Notes: a model not told the origin generated them from the letters alone. 64,000 nt of DNA from an uncultured Prevotellaceae bacterium (GCA_947305005.1 CAMZCM010000002.1:1-64000); one strand, 5' to 3'; positions 1-8,678 are shown, numbered from the stretch's first letter. A program made the numbers and translations.

Positions 1-69
1 CTCTCTATAACAAATAATGAAAGTAACTCATATTTTTCACTTTTCACTCTTTCATTTTTCACTTTATCT
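1..69 (+). promoter_or_regulatory. dnaG upstream region with ttttcac repeats
   Basis: This AT-rich leader carries repeated ttttcac/ttttcatt units at about 35-65. A very similar string occurs at about 33336-33372, in front of the lipoprotein gene. No clear TAnnTTTG promoter box is visible before the start at 70, so the dnaG promoter probably lies upstream of the window. Whether the repeats have a role is unknown. Confidence 0.35.
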
Positions 70-2097
70 ATGATAGACAGAGCGACGGTAGATAGGATTC
101 TGGATGCGGCGAACATCGTGGATGTCGTCTCGGACTTCGTGACCCTCAAGCGCGCAGGTGCGAACTTGAAGGGCTTGTGTCCTTTCCACGACGACAGGAC
201 ACCTTCGTTCATGGTGTCGCCCTCAAAGAATATCTGCAAGTGCTTTGCCTGCGGCAAGGGTGGCACGCCCGTGCATTTCATCATGGAGCACGAGCAGCTG
301 AGCTATCCCGATGCCCTGCGTTACTTGGCCAAGAAGTATCATATTGAGATCAAGGAACGTGAGCAGACTGACGAAGAGAAGGCAGAGCAAAGCGAACGCG
401 AGAGTATGTTCGTGGTCAATGAATGGGCCAACGAATGGTTCCAACAGCAGATGAACGATACCGTAGATGGTCGTGCCGTTGGTCTCGCCTATTTCCGTCA
501 GCGCGGTTTCCGCGACGATCTGATCAAGAAGTTCCAATTGGGCTTCTGCCCTGACAAATATGATGCTCAATGGCAGGCCGGTAAAGCTGCAGGTTATAAT
601 GAGGAGTTCCTGCTCAAGACAGGCTTATGTATTCGCAATGAGGCAGGTAAGACCTATGACCGTTTCCGCAATCGCGTCATCTTCCCCATCCATAGTCTTT
701 CTGGCAAGGTAGTGGGCTTTGGCGGGCGTGTGCTGGACGCTCGTACCAAGGGTGTACAGGTCAAGTACCAGAACTCTCCCGAGAGCGCCATCTACTCCAA
801 GAAGCGTGAGCTCTACGGCCTTTTCTTCGCCAAGAAAGCTATCGTGAAAGAAGACCTCTGCTACCTGGTGGAAGGCTATACCGACGTGATGGCCATGCAC
901 CAGCAAGGAGTAGAGAATGTGGTAGCCTCGAGCGGTACGGCCCTCACACATGAGCAGATTCATTTCATCCATCGCTTCACGGATAATATCTGTGTCATCT
1001 ACGATGGCGATGCAGCTGGCATCAAAGCTTCACAGCGAGGTATTGATATGCTCTTGGCTGAAGGCATGAATGTGAAGCTATTACTCTTACCCGACGGTGA
1101 TGACCCAGATAGCTTCGCCCGCAAACGTACAGCTACAGAATACCAGGAGTACCTGAATGACCATCAAGTCGATTTCATCCGCTTCAAGACGGACCTCTTG
1201 CTGAACGAGGCGCAAGGCGATCCTATCAAGCTGTCTCGTTTGGTCAATAACATTGTCGAAAGCCTTGCTGTCATCCCTGATGAGATCACGCGTACCTTTT
1301 ATATCAAGGAGACGTCGCAGATGCTGTCTCTTGAAGAACGTATCATTACAACGGCGGTAGCCAAAGCGAGAAAGAAACTGAGAGAGGCCAAGGAAACGCC
1401 TTCTGCCCGCCCAACTCAAGAAGGGGAGGGGACGCCAGAGCAGGAACAGGCGCCGCTTCCCAGCGAAGAGATAAGCCTTCAACCTTCAAGCGATGAGACT
1501 CCCGTTATTATTGGAAAGGTGGGGGGAGAGGCTTCCTCCAATTCCCGCATAGAAGGGACGGAACGTCTTCTCGTTCAGATGATTGTGCGCTATGGTGAAA
1601 AAGTGATGTGTAACGTGGAAAACGAATCGGGAGAGGAACAGCCGCTGACCGTTGCAGAATATGTCAGCTACGCTCTGGTTGATGATGAGCTGACCTTCAT
1701 ATCCCCCTTACACCAGCGCATCCTTGATGAGGCTATGGCCCATTTCAAAGAACAGGGCTTCCGTTGCGACCGTTATTTTGAGAACCATCCGGACCTCGCA
1801 GTCTCTGAATTGGCATCGGAGTTAGCCCACGAGACAGAAGCGCTCAGTAAGATTCATGAGAAAGGCATTCCTGTCAAGCCCGATGAAGAACGCTTGGTGG
1901 AGCTGTTGCCTCATCTGATGACTGATTATAAATTAGCTATTGTGGAGAATGATATGAAAGAGGTCATCCGACAGATGAGCGACCCAGCGGTGTTAGCAGA
2001 CAAAGAACGCTCCATCGCGGTGATGAAGCGTTTTCAGGCAATTAAGCAAATCCAAACTGTTTTAGGAAAGCAGCGTGGTGATCGCGTGTTAATGTAG
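70..2097 (+). CDS. dnaG: DNA primase DnaG
   Basis: DnaG makes the RNA primers for lagging-strand synthesis together with the DnaB helicase. The N-terminal CHC2 zinc ribbon has ligands C37, H40, C58 and C61. The TOPRIM domain carries E268 (in LVEGYTDVM) and the DGD pair D312/D314 that bind metal. A Pro/Glu/Ser-rich linker follows at about residues 445-500, then the C-terminal helicase-binding region. At 675 aa it is slightly longer than many homologues, because the linker contains stretches that look like the G-rich dispersed repeats seen elsewhere in this window (shared 13-mer GGGGGAGAGGCTT). The start at 70 gives the canonical MIDRATVDRI opening. It ends 8 bp from the convergent AraC-type gene. 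Confidence 0.97.
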   Translation: MIDRATVDRILDAANIVDVVSDFVTLKRAGANLKGLCPFHDDRTPSFMVSPSKNICKCFACGKGGTPVHFIMEHEQLSYPDALRYLAKKYHIEIKEREQTDEEKAEQSERESMFVVNEWANEWFQQQMNDTVDGRAVGLAYFRQRGFRDDLIKKFQLGFCPDKYDAQWQAGKAAGYNEEFLLKTGLCIRNEAGKTYDRFRNRVIFPIHSLSGKVVGFGGRVLDARTKGVQVKYQNSPESAIYSKKRELYGLFFAKKAIVKEDLCYLVEGYTDVMAMHQQGVENVVASSGTALTHEQIHFIHRFTDNICVIYDGDAAGIKASQRGIDMLLAEGMNVKLLLLPDGDDPDSFARKRTATEYQEYLNDHQVDFIRFKTDLLLNEAQGDPIKLSRLVNNIVESLAVIPDEITRTFYIKETSQMLSLEERIITTAVAKARKKLREAKETPSARPTQEGEGTPEQEQAPLPSEEISLQPSSDETPVIIGKVGGEASSNSRIEGTERLLVQMIVRYGEKVMCNVENESGEEQPLTVAEYVSYALVDDELTFISPLHQRILDEAMAHFKEQGFRCDRYFENHPDLAVSELASELAHETEALSKIHEKGIPVKPDEERLVELLPHLMTDYKLAIVENDMKEVIRQMSDPAVLADKERSIAVMKRFQAIKQIQTVLGKQRGDRVLM

Positions 2098-2105
2098 GGC
2101 TGCGT

Positions 2106-2456
2106 TTAAACGAGTCCTAATGACATCTTACGCAAGGTTCCGGGCGTCATTCCATACTTTCTCTTGAAGATGGCTGAGAAGTGGGAGACATTCTTGAAAC
2201 CTACATCGAAGCAAACGTAAGTCACACGGCGTCCGCGTTTCAGTAGCTCATGAGCTGCAATAAGACGGCGGTTCGTAATCCAACGCTCAGGAGAGAGTTC
2301 GCTGACCTTTCTGAAATCACGTTTGAAGGAGGAAAGACTACGACCGGAAGCTTTCGCAAGTTCACTCATAGACATATCGCACTTATAGTGCTTCTCCATG
2401 AAGCTCTGTAAGTCAATTTTCTGAGTTGTGGTTTTCTTTTTAATAGATTCAGCCAT
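2106..2456 (-). CDS. Small AraC-family DNA-binding protein
   Basis: At 116 aa this is little more than the two-helix-turn-helix AraC/XylS DNA-binding domain. The first HTH is near residues 28-50 (MSELAKASGRSLSSFKRDF) and the second near 78-100 (VCFDVGFKNVSHFSAIFKRKYG), followed by the usual MTPGTLR end. It lacks the N-terminal ligand-binding domain of typical 250-300 aa members, so it either responds to no small ligand itself or relies on a partner. It is divergent from rhaM with about 245 bp between the starts, so control of rhaM is plausible but unproven. The targets cannot be named. Confidence 0.85.
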   Translation of the reverse strand: MAESIKKKTTTQKIDLQSFMEKHYKCDMSMSELAKASGRSLSSFKRDFRKVSELSPERWITNRRLIAAHELLKRGRRVTYVCFDVGFKNVSHFSAIFKRKYGMTPGTLRKMSLGLV

Positions 2457-2665
2457 AAAAATCGTCTAAAAGTGAATAATTGTTAGTTGATAAATACTGA
2501 AATCCTCTTATGAAGGCGCTGCAAAGATAGGATATTCTTTTTGACCCGAATTTGTTATACGGTTCATTTTGAAAATTATTGCGCAACATTCCTTCAATCA
2601 GAGCCTTTTGCAACAACTTACACAGAAAAAGTAGGAAAAAGTGAGTGTACATCAATACTTTTTCT

Positions 2666-2673
2666 TACTTTTG
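2666..2673 (+). promoter_or_regulatory. Bacteroidetes -7 box for rhaM
   Basis: TACTTTTG matches the Bacteroidetes -7 consensus TAnnTTTG and lies 29 bp before the rhaM start codon. No convincing TTTG box is present 19-20 bp upstream. Confidence 0.45.
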
Positions 2674-2702
2674 CGACAGTTATCACAACAAAAAGGAAAG
2701 AT

Positions 2703-3017
2703 ATGAAACGTTTTGCATTCAAGATGTTCCTTAAACCAGGTTTCGAGGAAGAATATGAAAAGCGCCATGCGGCTCTTTGGCCTGAACTGAAGAAAGGTAT
2801 CAAAGAGGCTGGTATCAGTAATTACAGCATCTATTGGGACCGCGATACGAATATCCTGTTCGGGTACCAAGAGATAGAGGGGGAACAAAGCTCACAGGAT
2901 ATGGGTGCCGACGAGACCACGAAGAAGTGGTGGGCGTACATGAAGGACATCATGGAGACGAATCCTGACAACAGTCCTGTCACGATTCCCATTCAGGAAG
3001 TCTTTCACTTAGACTAA
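2703..3017 (+). CDS. rhaM: L-rhamnose mutarotase
   Basis: RhaM interconverts the alpha and beta anomers of L-rhamnose and so feeds the isomerase in rhamnose catabolism. The 104-aa length equals the E. coli enzyme. Y18, R21 and H22 fall at the positions of the active-site residues, and the conserved WW pair is at residues 76-77. I chose the ATG at 2703 because it gives the family-standard N terminus (MKRFAFKMFLKPG); an upstream extension to 2541 has no family support. No other rha gene is in the window. Its stop codon directly abuts the stop of the convergent ABC ATPase, with no bases between. Confidence 0.93.
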   Translation: MKRFAFKMFLKPGFEEEYEKRHAALWPELKKGIKEAGISNYSIYWDRDTNILFGYQEIEGEQSSQDMGADETTKKWWAYMKDIMETNPDNSPVTIPIQEVFHLD

Positions 3018-3791
3018 TCAGCCGATAATCCTGAATCGCAGGCTCTTAGCATCGAAGGTGATGCCGGAACCTGAGAAGAAACGAGGGAGTACGCCATTAG
3101 CAGCAAGGGCTGATGGAGTTCCGATTTCTAAGTAGTCTTTGTTTAGCAGCCACAGACGGTCAGCTGTCTGAAGCGCCAGCTCCAGATCGTGGGTGGAAAG
3201 GAAAACGGTTTTCTGCATCTCATGGGCGAGACGGCGGAGCAGCAATAACATTTCTACTTTTGAGGGAAAATCGAGAAAGGCGGTGGGCTCATCCAGGAAG
3301 ATGATGGGTGTCTGTTGCGCCAGCGCCTTGGCTATCATCACCTTCTGCCGCTCACCGTCAGAGAGCGTTTGCACACGCCGATGGCGCAGTTCTTCGATGC
3401 CTACAAGATGGATGGCATCTTCTACAGCTGCCTGGTCTTCAGCCCGCAGCTTACCCCAGAAGCCTGTATAAGGGCTACGTCCCATAGCAACCAACTCTTC
3501 CGCATGCATGTTCCCCACATCGGGGCGCTCCGTTAGGACGATACCGATATGTTTGGCCAGTTCCTTCGCGGGGAAAGCTTCCAACGGATGACCGTCCAAC
3601 AACATTTTTCCTTCCAACGCAGGTTGGAAAGCGGCCAGTGTACGCAACAACGTGCTCTTACCGGCACCATTAGGGCCTAACAGGCAGGTGAGACAGCCCG
3701 CTTCCAGCTCAGCAGTAATATGACGGGCTACCGTGTGCACTCTGTTATGCACATGGTAGCCCGTTGATAAGTCTTGTAACAGATAGGTCAT
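3018..3791 (-). CDS. FecE-type ABC transporter ATP-binding protein
   Basis: This cytoplasmic ATPase resembles the siderophore/haem/cobalamin (FecE/BtuD) branch of ABC importers. Walker A GPNGAGKST is at residues 39-47, the signature is LSDGE at 143-147 (LSGGE is usual), and Walker B IIFLDEP is at 163-169. The downstream switch His is in STHDLELAL. It starts only 3 bp after the GH20 gene stop, so the two are probably cotranscribed. No permease or binding protein lies nearby, which is unusual for this family. The substrate cannot be assigned from the sequence. Confidence 0.9.
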   Translation of the reverse strand: MTYLLQDLSTGYHVHNRVHTVARHITAELEAGCLTCLLGPNGAGKSTLLRTLAAFQPALEGKMLLDGHPLEAFPAKELAKHIGIVLTERPDVGNMHAEELVAMGRSPYTGFWGKLRAEDQAAVEDAIHLVGIEELRHRRVQTLSDGERQKVMIAKALAQQTPIIFLDEPTAFLDFPSKVEMLLLLRRLAHEMQKTVFLSTHDLELALQTADRLWLLNKDYLEIGTPSALAANGVLPRFFSGSGITFDAKSLRFRIIG

Positions 3792-3794
3792 GTG

Positions 3795-5447
3795 TTATTC
3801 CAATCCGGAGCAATAATTGACACCTATGCGGTCATAAAGCTTCTTCATGCGGGGCAGACGTGTCTTGAAGTCCTCGAAATCCTTCTGGTCAGGACGGCAC
3901 CACTGCACTTCGCTGATGGCATCAAGGCGCGGCAGTAGCATGTAGAAAACATGTTGCGGATAAGCCACATATTCGCACCAGAGGTTCACCTGCGGACCTA
4001 AGATGTATTTCTGTTCATCCTCACTGAGATCCTCGGGCACTAATGGCTCAAAGCTATAGACCTGCGACACAGGGAGGTAGCCGCCGATAGCATCCGGCTG
4101 ACGGTTGCGGTCTTTCAGCTGATAGTAGTCGATGTAGCAATAGGTGGTGGGACTCATGATGACACGGTGGTGCTGCTTAGCAGCTTCGATGCCGCCTTTG
4201 ATGCCGCGCCAACTCATCACGATACCCCCCTCGGTGAGACCACCTTCGAGCACCTCGTCCCAGCCAATCATGTCACGGCCACGCTCGCTCAGGAACGCTT
4301 CCATCTCATGATTGATATAGGTCTGCAGCTGGCTCTCTTTCTGGAGGCCCAGTTCCTTCATCTTTGCCTGGCACTTGGGGCACTGCTTCCAGCGGTCACG
4401 GGGACTTTCGTCACCACCGATATGGATAAACTTCGAGGGGAAGACATCGCACAGTTCGCCAACAACGGTCTTCAGGAACGTCAGTGTCTCGGGGTTACCG
4501 GCACAGAGTACATCACGACTGACACCCCACTGAGGCCATACAGGATACGGACCTCCGGTGCAACCCAGGTTGGGGAATACGTGGAGAGCTCCCATCATGT
4601 GACCGGGCAGGTCTATTTCAGGAATGATGTTGATATAGCGCTCAGCAGCGTAGTTCACCAATTCACGGCAGTCGGCCTGAGTGTAGTAGCCGCCATAGCG
4701 TTGGCCATCATAGACTTCTGTGTTATGGCCGAGCACGGTCTGCTCACGTACACTTCCTTCTTTGGCCAGTTGTGGCAATGCTTTGACTTCAAAGCGCCAG
4801 CCCTGGTCCTCGGTCAGGTGCCAGTGGAACTGGTTGCAGCCGTGGAGTGCCAGCACGTCGATGTAACGCTTGAGGGTTTCTAAGGGGAAGAAGTGACGGG
4901 CGCAGTCGAGCATCGCACCGCGATAGACGAAGCGAGGCTCATCGGCAATCTGTCCGAAGGGGAACTCTATAGAAGACTGCTGCGCCACTTGCAGACTCTT
5001 GCGAAGGGTCTGGGCAGCACGGAACAAACCAACATTCTCGCGAGCCTGAACGGCGATACCGCTCTTGTCGATGGTGATGAGGTAAGCCTCCTGCTGCTGT
5101 TCGCTCAGCGGCTCTGCCTTCTGACCCTTCTTAGCTTTCTTGGCTTTCTTATCGGCGGGGAAGCCGAGGCTGAGACGGATGGCGGCCTTCTTGTCATCAG
5201 GCGTCATTTTCAACTTCAGGTCGGTCAACTCCTCCACCCACTGGCGCAGGAACTGAGCGTTGCGGGCCATCACGGGATCGGAAGCATCATAGGCGATGCC
5301 CATGCCGCTTTGCAGAGTGAACACTTGCGTGGAATCCATCTGCACACTTTTGGGAAGGGGAATAACACGATAGTCGGCACGCTCGGCCATCATCAGCGCC
5401 GGGGCCAACATGAGGAGCATTGAAAACAGTAGCTTTTTCATATTCAT
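3795..5447 (-). CDS. Beta-N-acetylhexosaminidase, GH20
   Basis: This secreted enzyme removes terminal N-acetylhexosamine from glycans by substrate-assisted catalysis. A signal peptide (MKKLLFSMLLMLAPALMMA) is followed by the GH20b-like N-terminal domain and then the catalytic barrel. The barrel contains the catalytic pair D346-E347 in HIGGDES and the HWHLTEDQGWR motif. A lysine/alanine-rich stretch near residue 110 is probably a loop. I prefer the ATG at 5447 (or 5441) over 5465, because a promoter box at 5476-5483 would place transcription initiation close to 5465. It probably acts in host or plant glycan foraging. It is followed by the orphan ABC ATPase. Confidence 0.93.
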   Translation of the reverse strand: MNMKKLLFSMLLMLAPALMMAERADYRVIPLPKSVQMDSTQVFTLQSGMGIAYDASDPVMARNAQFLRQWVEELTDLKLKMTPDDKKAAIRLSLGFPADKKAKKAKKGQKAEPLSEQQQEAYLITIDKSGIAVQARENVGLFRAAQTLRKSLQVAQQSSIEFPFGQIADEPRFVYRGAMLDCARHFFPLETLKRYIDVLALHGCNQFHWHLTEDQGWRFEVKALPQLAKEGSVREQTVLGHNTEVYDGQRYGGYYTQADCRELVNYAAERYINIIPEIDLPGHMMGALHVFPNLGCTGGPYPVWPQWGVSRDVLCAGNPETLTFLKTVVGELCDVFPSKFIHIGGDESPRDRWKQCPKCQAKMKELGLQKESQLQTYINHEMEAFLSERGRDMIGWDEVLEGGLTEGGIVMSWRGIKGGIEAAKQHHRVIMSPTTYCYIDYYQLKDRNRQPDAIGGYLPVSQVYSFEPLVPEDLSEDEQKYILGPQVNLWCEYVAYPQHVFYMLLPRLDAISEVQWCRPDQKDFEDFKTRLPRMKKLYDRIGVNYCSGLE

Positions 5448-5475
5448 TTCGATTGGGTTAGTCAATTCTGTGATG

Positions 5476-5506
5476 CAAAGATAATCATTATTTACGATTT
5501 GACAAT
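5476..5506 (-). promoter_or_regulatory. Promoter of GH20 gene
   Basis: On the minus strand TATCTTTG (5476-5483) is preceded 19 bp upstream by ATTG (5503-5506), close to the Bacteroidetes TTTG-N19-TAnnTTTG pattern. It sits about 30 bp before the GH20 start. Confidence 0.55.
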
Positions 5507-5525
5507 GTACAAAGTATAAAATTTT

Positions 5526-5750
5526 AATTCACAATGCACAATGCACAATTCACAATGTATTTTAATTCACAATGCACAATGCACAATTCACAATTGGTTT
5601 ACAACGTGATTTATTCACTATTGCATTTTGCATTTTGCATTGTGCATTATGAATTGTGCATTGTGAATTGTGCATTATGAATTGTGCATTGTGAATTGTG
5701 CATTGTGAATTGTGCATTATGAATTGTGCATTGTGAATTATGCATTATGC
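5526..5750. repeat. Inverted arrays of a short AT-rich unit
   Basis: The left arm (about 5526-5595) holds repeats of aattcacaatgcacaat and the right arm (about 5622-5750) holds many copies of the complementary aattgtgcattgtg. The region can therefore fold into a long stem. It fills the gap between the GH20 promoter and the stop codon of the alanine symporter and reaches to within 2 bp of that stop. No coding function is visible. It may stabilise the 3' end of the symporter mRNA. Confidence 0.8.
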
Positions 5751-5751
5751 A

Positions 5752-7086
5752 TTAGAAATCTTTTGAAGCACGCGTCTCTGCCACGATGACGCCAGCTAAG
5801 GCGAGCAGCGAGATGAGGTTAGGGATTGCCATGAGACCATTGAGCAGGTCGGCCACGTTCCATATCACCGTGAGTTGCACGATGGCGCCAAAGAAGATGG
5901 CGATGACATAAGCCACCCGATAGACTTTCAGGTAACGCTTACCACTGAGATACTCGACAGCGCGCTCGCCGTAGTAGCTCCAGCCGAGAATCGTGGAGAA
6001 GGCGAAAGTGACGATGCCGAACGTGAGCAAGGGAGCGCCGACATAAGGAATCTTCTCGAACGCCATCTTCGTCAAGGCGCCGCCATTCTCATAGCTGATA
6101 TCGGGATAGGCGATGATGCTGCTGACGAGCACAAGACCTGTAAGGGCGCAGATGATGACGGTGTCCCAGAACGTGGCTGTCGAGGAGACGAGTGCCTGAC
6201 GCACAGGGTCCTTCGTCTGAGCTGCAGCGGCCACGATGGGCGCTGATCCCATACCACTCTCGTTGGAGAACAGTCCGCGAGCGATACCGTAGCGGGCTGT
6301 CATCATCACGGTCGTGCCCACGAAGCCGCCGCCGGCTGCCTCAGGAGAGAAAGCACTCCGACAGATGAGGCACAGAGCATCCCATACATAAGCACTATTG
6401 ATGCAGAGGATGACGATGCAACCCACGACATAGAGCAAGGCCATCAAAGGGACAAAAGCCGTGCAGAAACGGGCGATGCCTTTCACGCCGAAGAGAATCA
6501 CGAGGCCAGCAAGGAGCGCAAGGACGAGCCCCGTCCACGCGCTGGGTATTCCATAAGTCTCATAGCACAGCATCGAGATAGCGTTGCTCTGGACAGTGTT
6601 GCCGATACCGAAAGAGGCTATCGCCGTGAGAATGCAGAACACCACAGCCAAGCTCTTCCAACCGAGGCCACGCTCCAATGCATACATGGGACCGCCGAGC
6701 ATTGTTCCGTCGCTGGTCTTCACGCGATATTTCACAGCCAGCAAACCCTCGGCGTATTTCGTAGAGATGCCCAACAGACCTGTGAGCCAGCACCACAATA
6801 CAGCGCCCGGTCCGCCGATGGCCACAGCAGTAGCCACACCAATAATATTACCTGTTCCGATGGTCGCAGCCAACGAAGTGGCCAAAGCGCCGAACTGGCT
6901 CACATCGCCCTCGGCATCCTTGTCGCGAGTGACGGACAGACGGATGGCGTGGAAGATGCGTCGCTGCGGAAAGCGCAGACGAATGGTCAGATAGAGATGA
7001 GTGCCCAACAGGAGCACAATCATCGGCCAACCCCATAACTGCGATGCCGCTTCGGCTATAAAGCTATTAATCTGCTCTGTATTCAT
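5752..7086 (-). CDS. Sodium:alanine symporter family protein (AgcS)
   Basis: This is a multi-spanning inner-membrane transporter that takes up alanine or glycine with Na+ or H+. Family motifs include the N-terminal TIRLRFPQ region, GTGNIIGVATAVAIGGPGAVLWCW, GGPMYALERG and the ARYGIARGLFSNESGMG loop. The 444-aa length is typical. It appears monocistronic, because a hairpin repeat (7100-7195) separates it from luxS. The exact substrate is not decidable. Confidence 0.93.
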   Translation of the reverse strand: MNTEQINSFIAEAASQLWGWPMIVLLLGTHLYLTIRLRFPQRRIFHAIRLSVTRDKDAEGDVSQFGALATSLAATIGTGNIIGVATAVAIGGPGAVLWCWLTGLLGISTKYAEGLLAVKYRVKTSDGTMLGGPMYALERGLGWKSLAVVFCILTAIASFGIGNTVQSNAISMLCYETYGIPSAWTGLVLALLAGLVILFGVKGIARFCTAFVPLMALLYVVGCIVILCINSAYVWDALCLICRSAFSPEAAGGGFVGTTVMMTARYGIARGLFSNESGMGSAPIVAAAAQTKDPVRQALVSSTATFWDTVIICALTGLVLVSSIIAYPDISYENGGALTKMAFEKIPYVGAPLLTFGIVTFAFSTILGWSYYGERAVEYLSGKRYLKVYRVAYVIAIFFGAIVQLTVIWNVADLLNGLMAIPNLISLLALAGVIVAETRASKDF

Positions 7087-7099
7087 GTGATTATAAATG

Positions 7100-7195
7100 G
7101 ATTGACGATAAGATTGATGTAGATTGACGTCATATAATCATATCACGCTTAATTATTCTTTTAGACGTCAATCTACGAAAATCTTATCGTCAATC
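7100..7195. repeat. Palindromic repeat element, copy 1 (luxS 3' side)
   Basis: Arms at 7100-7131 and 7164-7195 are 32 nt each and complementary except for about 3 positions. They are built from repeated gattgacg units around a loop containing atcacgctta. A second member of the same family lies at 7745-7841 on the other side of luxS in the opposite orientation. It could act as a bidirectional terminator or an mRNA stabiliser. Confidence 0.85.
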
Positions 7196-7218
7196 TTCAT
7201 AAATCTATCATTTAAGGA

Positions 7219-7713
7219 TTACGCGTCAGCGAAGATTTTGCCGTCATCCAGCGTGACTTGGAGTTTGGCGTATTCGCAATGAAAATCATTCTTCAGGCGA
7301 TCCAAGTAGCGCCGGCATTCCCATTGGCACATCGGCAGATCGTGCAGCAGATAGTTGCCACAAGTCTCGGGTGTCGTTGCCGGAACTTCCGTCTGCGTGA
7401 GCACCCACTCTAAGCACTGAATGGTCAGCTCGCGCATATCCTGTACGGAATATGTTCCCGTCATCACGATATACATGCCTGTCAGACAGCCCATTGGGCC
7501 CACATACACCACATCATCTTTGGCAGATGAGTTGCGGAACCAAGTGGCCATCAGATGCTCTATGCTGTGCATAGCCGCAGGCGCAACAGCCGGTTCCTTG
7601 TTGGGTTCGGTGATGCGAAGGTCAAAAGTCGTGAAACCCTTATCTTGTCTCGACACATAAATGCCCGGCTTCAACCGAGTATGATCAATCGTAAAACTTT
7701 GGATTACTTCCAT
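7219..7713 (-). CDS. luxS: S-ribosylhomocysteine lyase LuxS
   Basis: LuxS cleaves S-ribosylhomocysteine to homocysteine and DPD, the precursor of autoinducer-2. The metal-binding HSIEH motif gives H49 and H53. The ETCGNYLLHDLPMCQWECR region contains the third, cysteine ligand. The 164-aa length is standard. The gene that supplies its substrate, mtnN, lies just upstream on the same strand. A palindromic element sits between the two genes and another lies after luxS. Confidence 0.97.
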   Translation of the reverse strand: MEVIQSFTIDHTRLKPGIYVSRQDKGFTTFDLRITEPNKEPAVAPAAMHSIEHLMATWFRNSSAKDDVVYVGPMGCLTGMYIVMTGTYSVQDMRELTIQCLEWVLTQTEVPATTPETCGNYLLHDLPMCQWECRRYLDRLKNDFHCEYAKLQVTLDDGKIFADA

Positions 7714-7744
7714 TTACTCTACAATAAAATTTTTCATTTTCGCA

Positions 7745-7841
7745 GATTGACGATAAAGATTGACGGAGATTGATGTCCAAATAAAAATTTAAGCGTGAGA
7801 TGATGATTCGACGTCAATCTATGTCAATCTTATCGTCAATC
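7745..7841. repeat. Palindromic repeat element, copy 2 (luxS 5' side)
   Basis: Arms at 7745-7777 and 7810-7841 are near-perfect inverted repeats of the same gattgacgataa sequence as copy 1. The loop, read on the minus strand, matches the copy 1 loop (shared tcacgcttaa), so the two copies are inverted relative to each other. It lies between mtnN and luxS and could modulate read-through into luxS. Confidence 0.85.
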
Positions 7842-7874
7842 TATGATTAAATAATTTTTGCTCATTTTCAGTCT

Positions 7875-8576
7875 TTATTCGTCGAAAGGCAGTACTGCAA
7901 AGCGCTCGGGGAGGGCAGCGAGGAAGCGACGAGTAGTGTCGAAAGAGCGGTCGGCCATCTCGTCCCAGAAGTTAAAGTACTGTTCCAAGTGCTTGTCGGC
8001 GCCCGGAGTGTCGCTGAGGATGCGGAAGCTGACGTAAGGGATGCCGTGCAGGAAACAAGTCTGGGCAATAGCTGCACTTTCCATATCTACAGCCAAAGCC
8101 TCAGGGAACAACGCTTTGATGTTCTCAAGCTGTGCCTGTTCAGTAATAAACTGATCACCCGTGCAGATGAGGCCGGCATGAGCACCCACTCCACAAGCGG
8201 TTTCCACCAGCTCCTGTTCTGCACGGAAACGGGCAGGCAGCCCTTGCATCTGTCCTGCCTCACAACCCGGGATGCTGACATCGTGATAGACGGTTTCCGT
8301 GCTGACCACCACGTCCATCACTTGTAGGCTGGCATCGATGCCGCCAGCACAACCCGTTGAGATAATGCAGTCGGGGGCATAGTTTTGAATGAGCGTAGTG
8401 GTACCTACGGCAGCATTTACCTTACCCATACCGCATTGCATCAGAATCAATGTGTTCCGACCCAATTGTCCAATGGTGTATTCAAAATGGCCTTTCTGTT
8501 CTGTCTTGGCTCCTGTCAGTAGACCTGTGAGCTGTACATGCTCCTTGGTCATCGCCGATAAAACTCCAATCTTCAT
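7875..8576 (-). CDS. mtnN: 5'-methylthioadenosine/S-adenosylhomocysteine nucleosidase
   Basis: MtnN (Pfs) removes adenine from S-adenosylhomocysteine and methylthioadenosine, giving the substrate of LuxS. E12 in the opening segment, the STGCAGGID nucleoside loop, VDMESAAIAQ (catalytic ribose-binding Glu) and RILSDTPGAD (catalytic Asp) are all present. The length of 233 aa is normal. A TATCTTTG box on the minus strand (8609-8616) lies about 33 bp before the start. With luxS it forms the two-step SAH recycling and AI-2 pathway. Confidence 0.96.
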   Translation of the reverse strand: MKIGVLSAMTKEHVQLTGLLTGAKTEQKGHFEYTIGQLGRNTLILMQCGMGKVNAAVGTTTLIQNYAPDCIISTGCAGGIDASLQVMDVVVSTETVYHDVSIPGCEAGQMQGLPARFRAEQELVETACGVGAHAGLICTGDQFITEQAQLENIKALFPEALAVDMESAAIAQTCFLHGIPYVSFRILSDTPGADKHLEQYFNFWDEMADRSFDTTRRFLAALPERFAVLPFDE

Positions 8577-8608
8577 TCGCTGAAATAGTTAATCTGTTAT
8601 TGATGGCA

Positions 8609-8616
8609 CAAAGATA
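8609..8616 (-). promoter_or_regulatory. -7 box of mtnN promoter
   Basis: TATCTTTG on the minus strand, about 33 bp before the mtnN ATG. No good TTTG box is found 19-20 bp further upstream, so activation from the palindrome array at 8679-8774 is conceivable. Confidence 0.5.
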
Positions 8617-8678
8617 CAAACTATTTTTGGATTATTTGTTCACACCTTATAATATATATATCATTTTTCTCCTAATCG

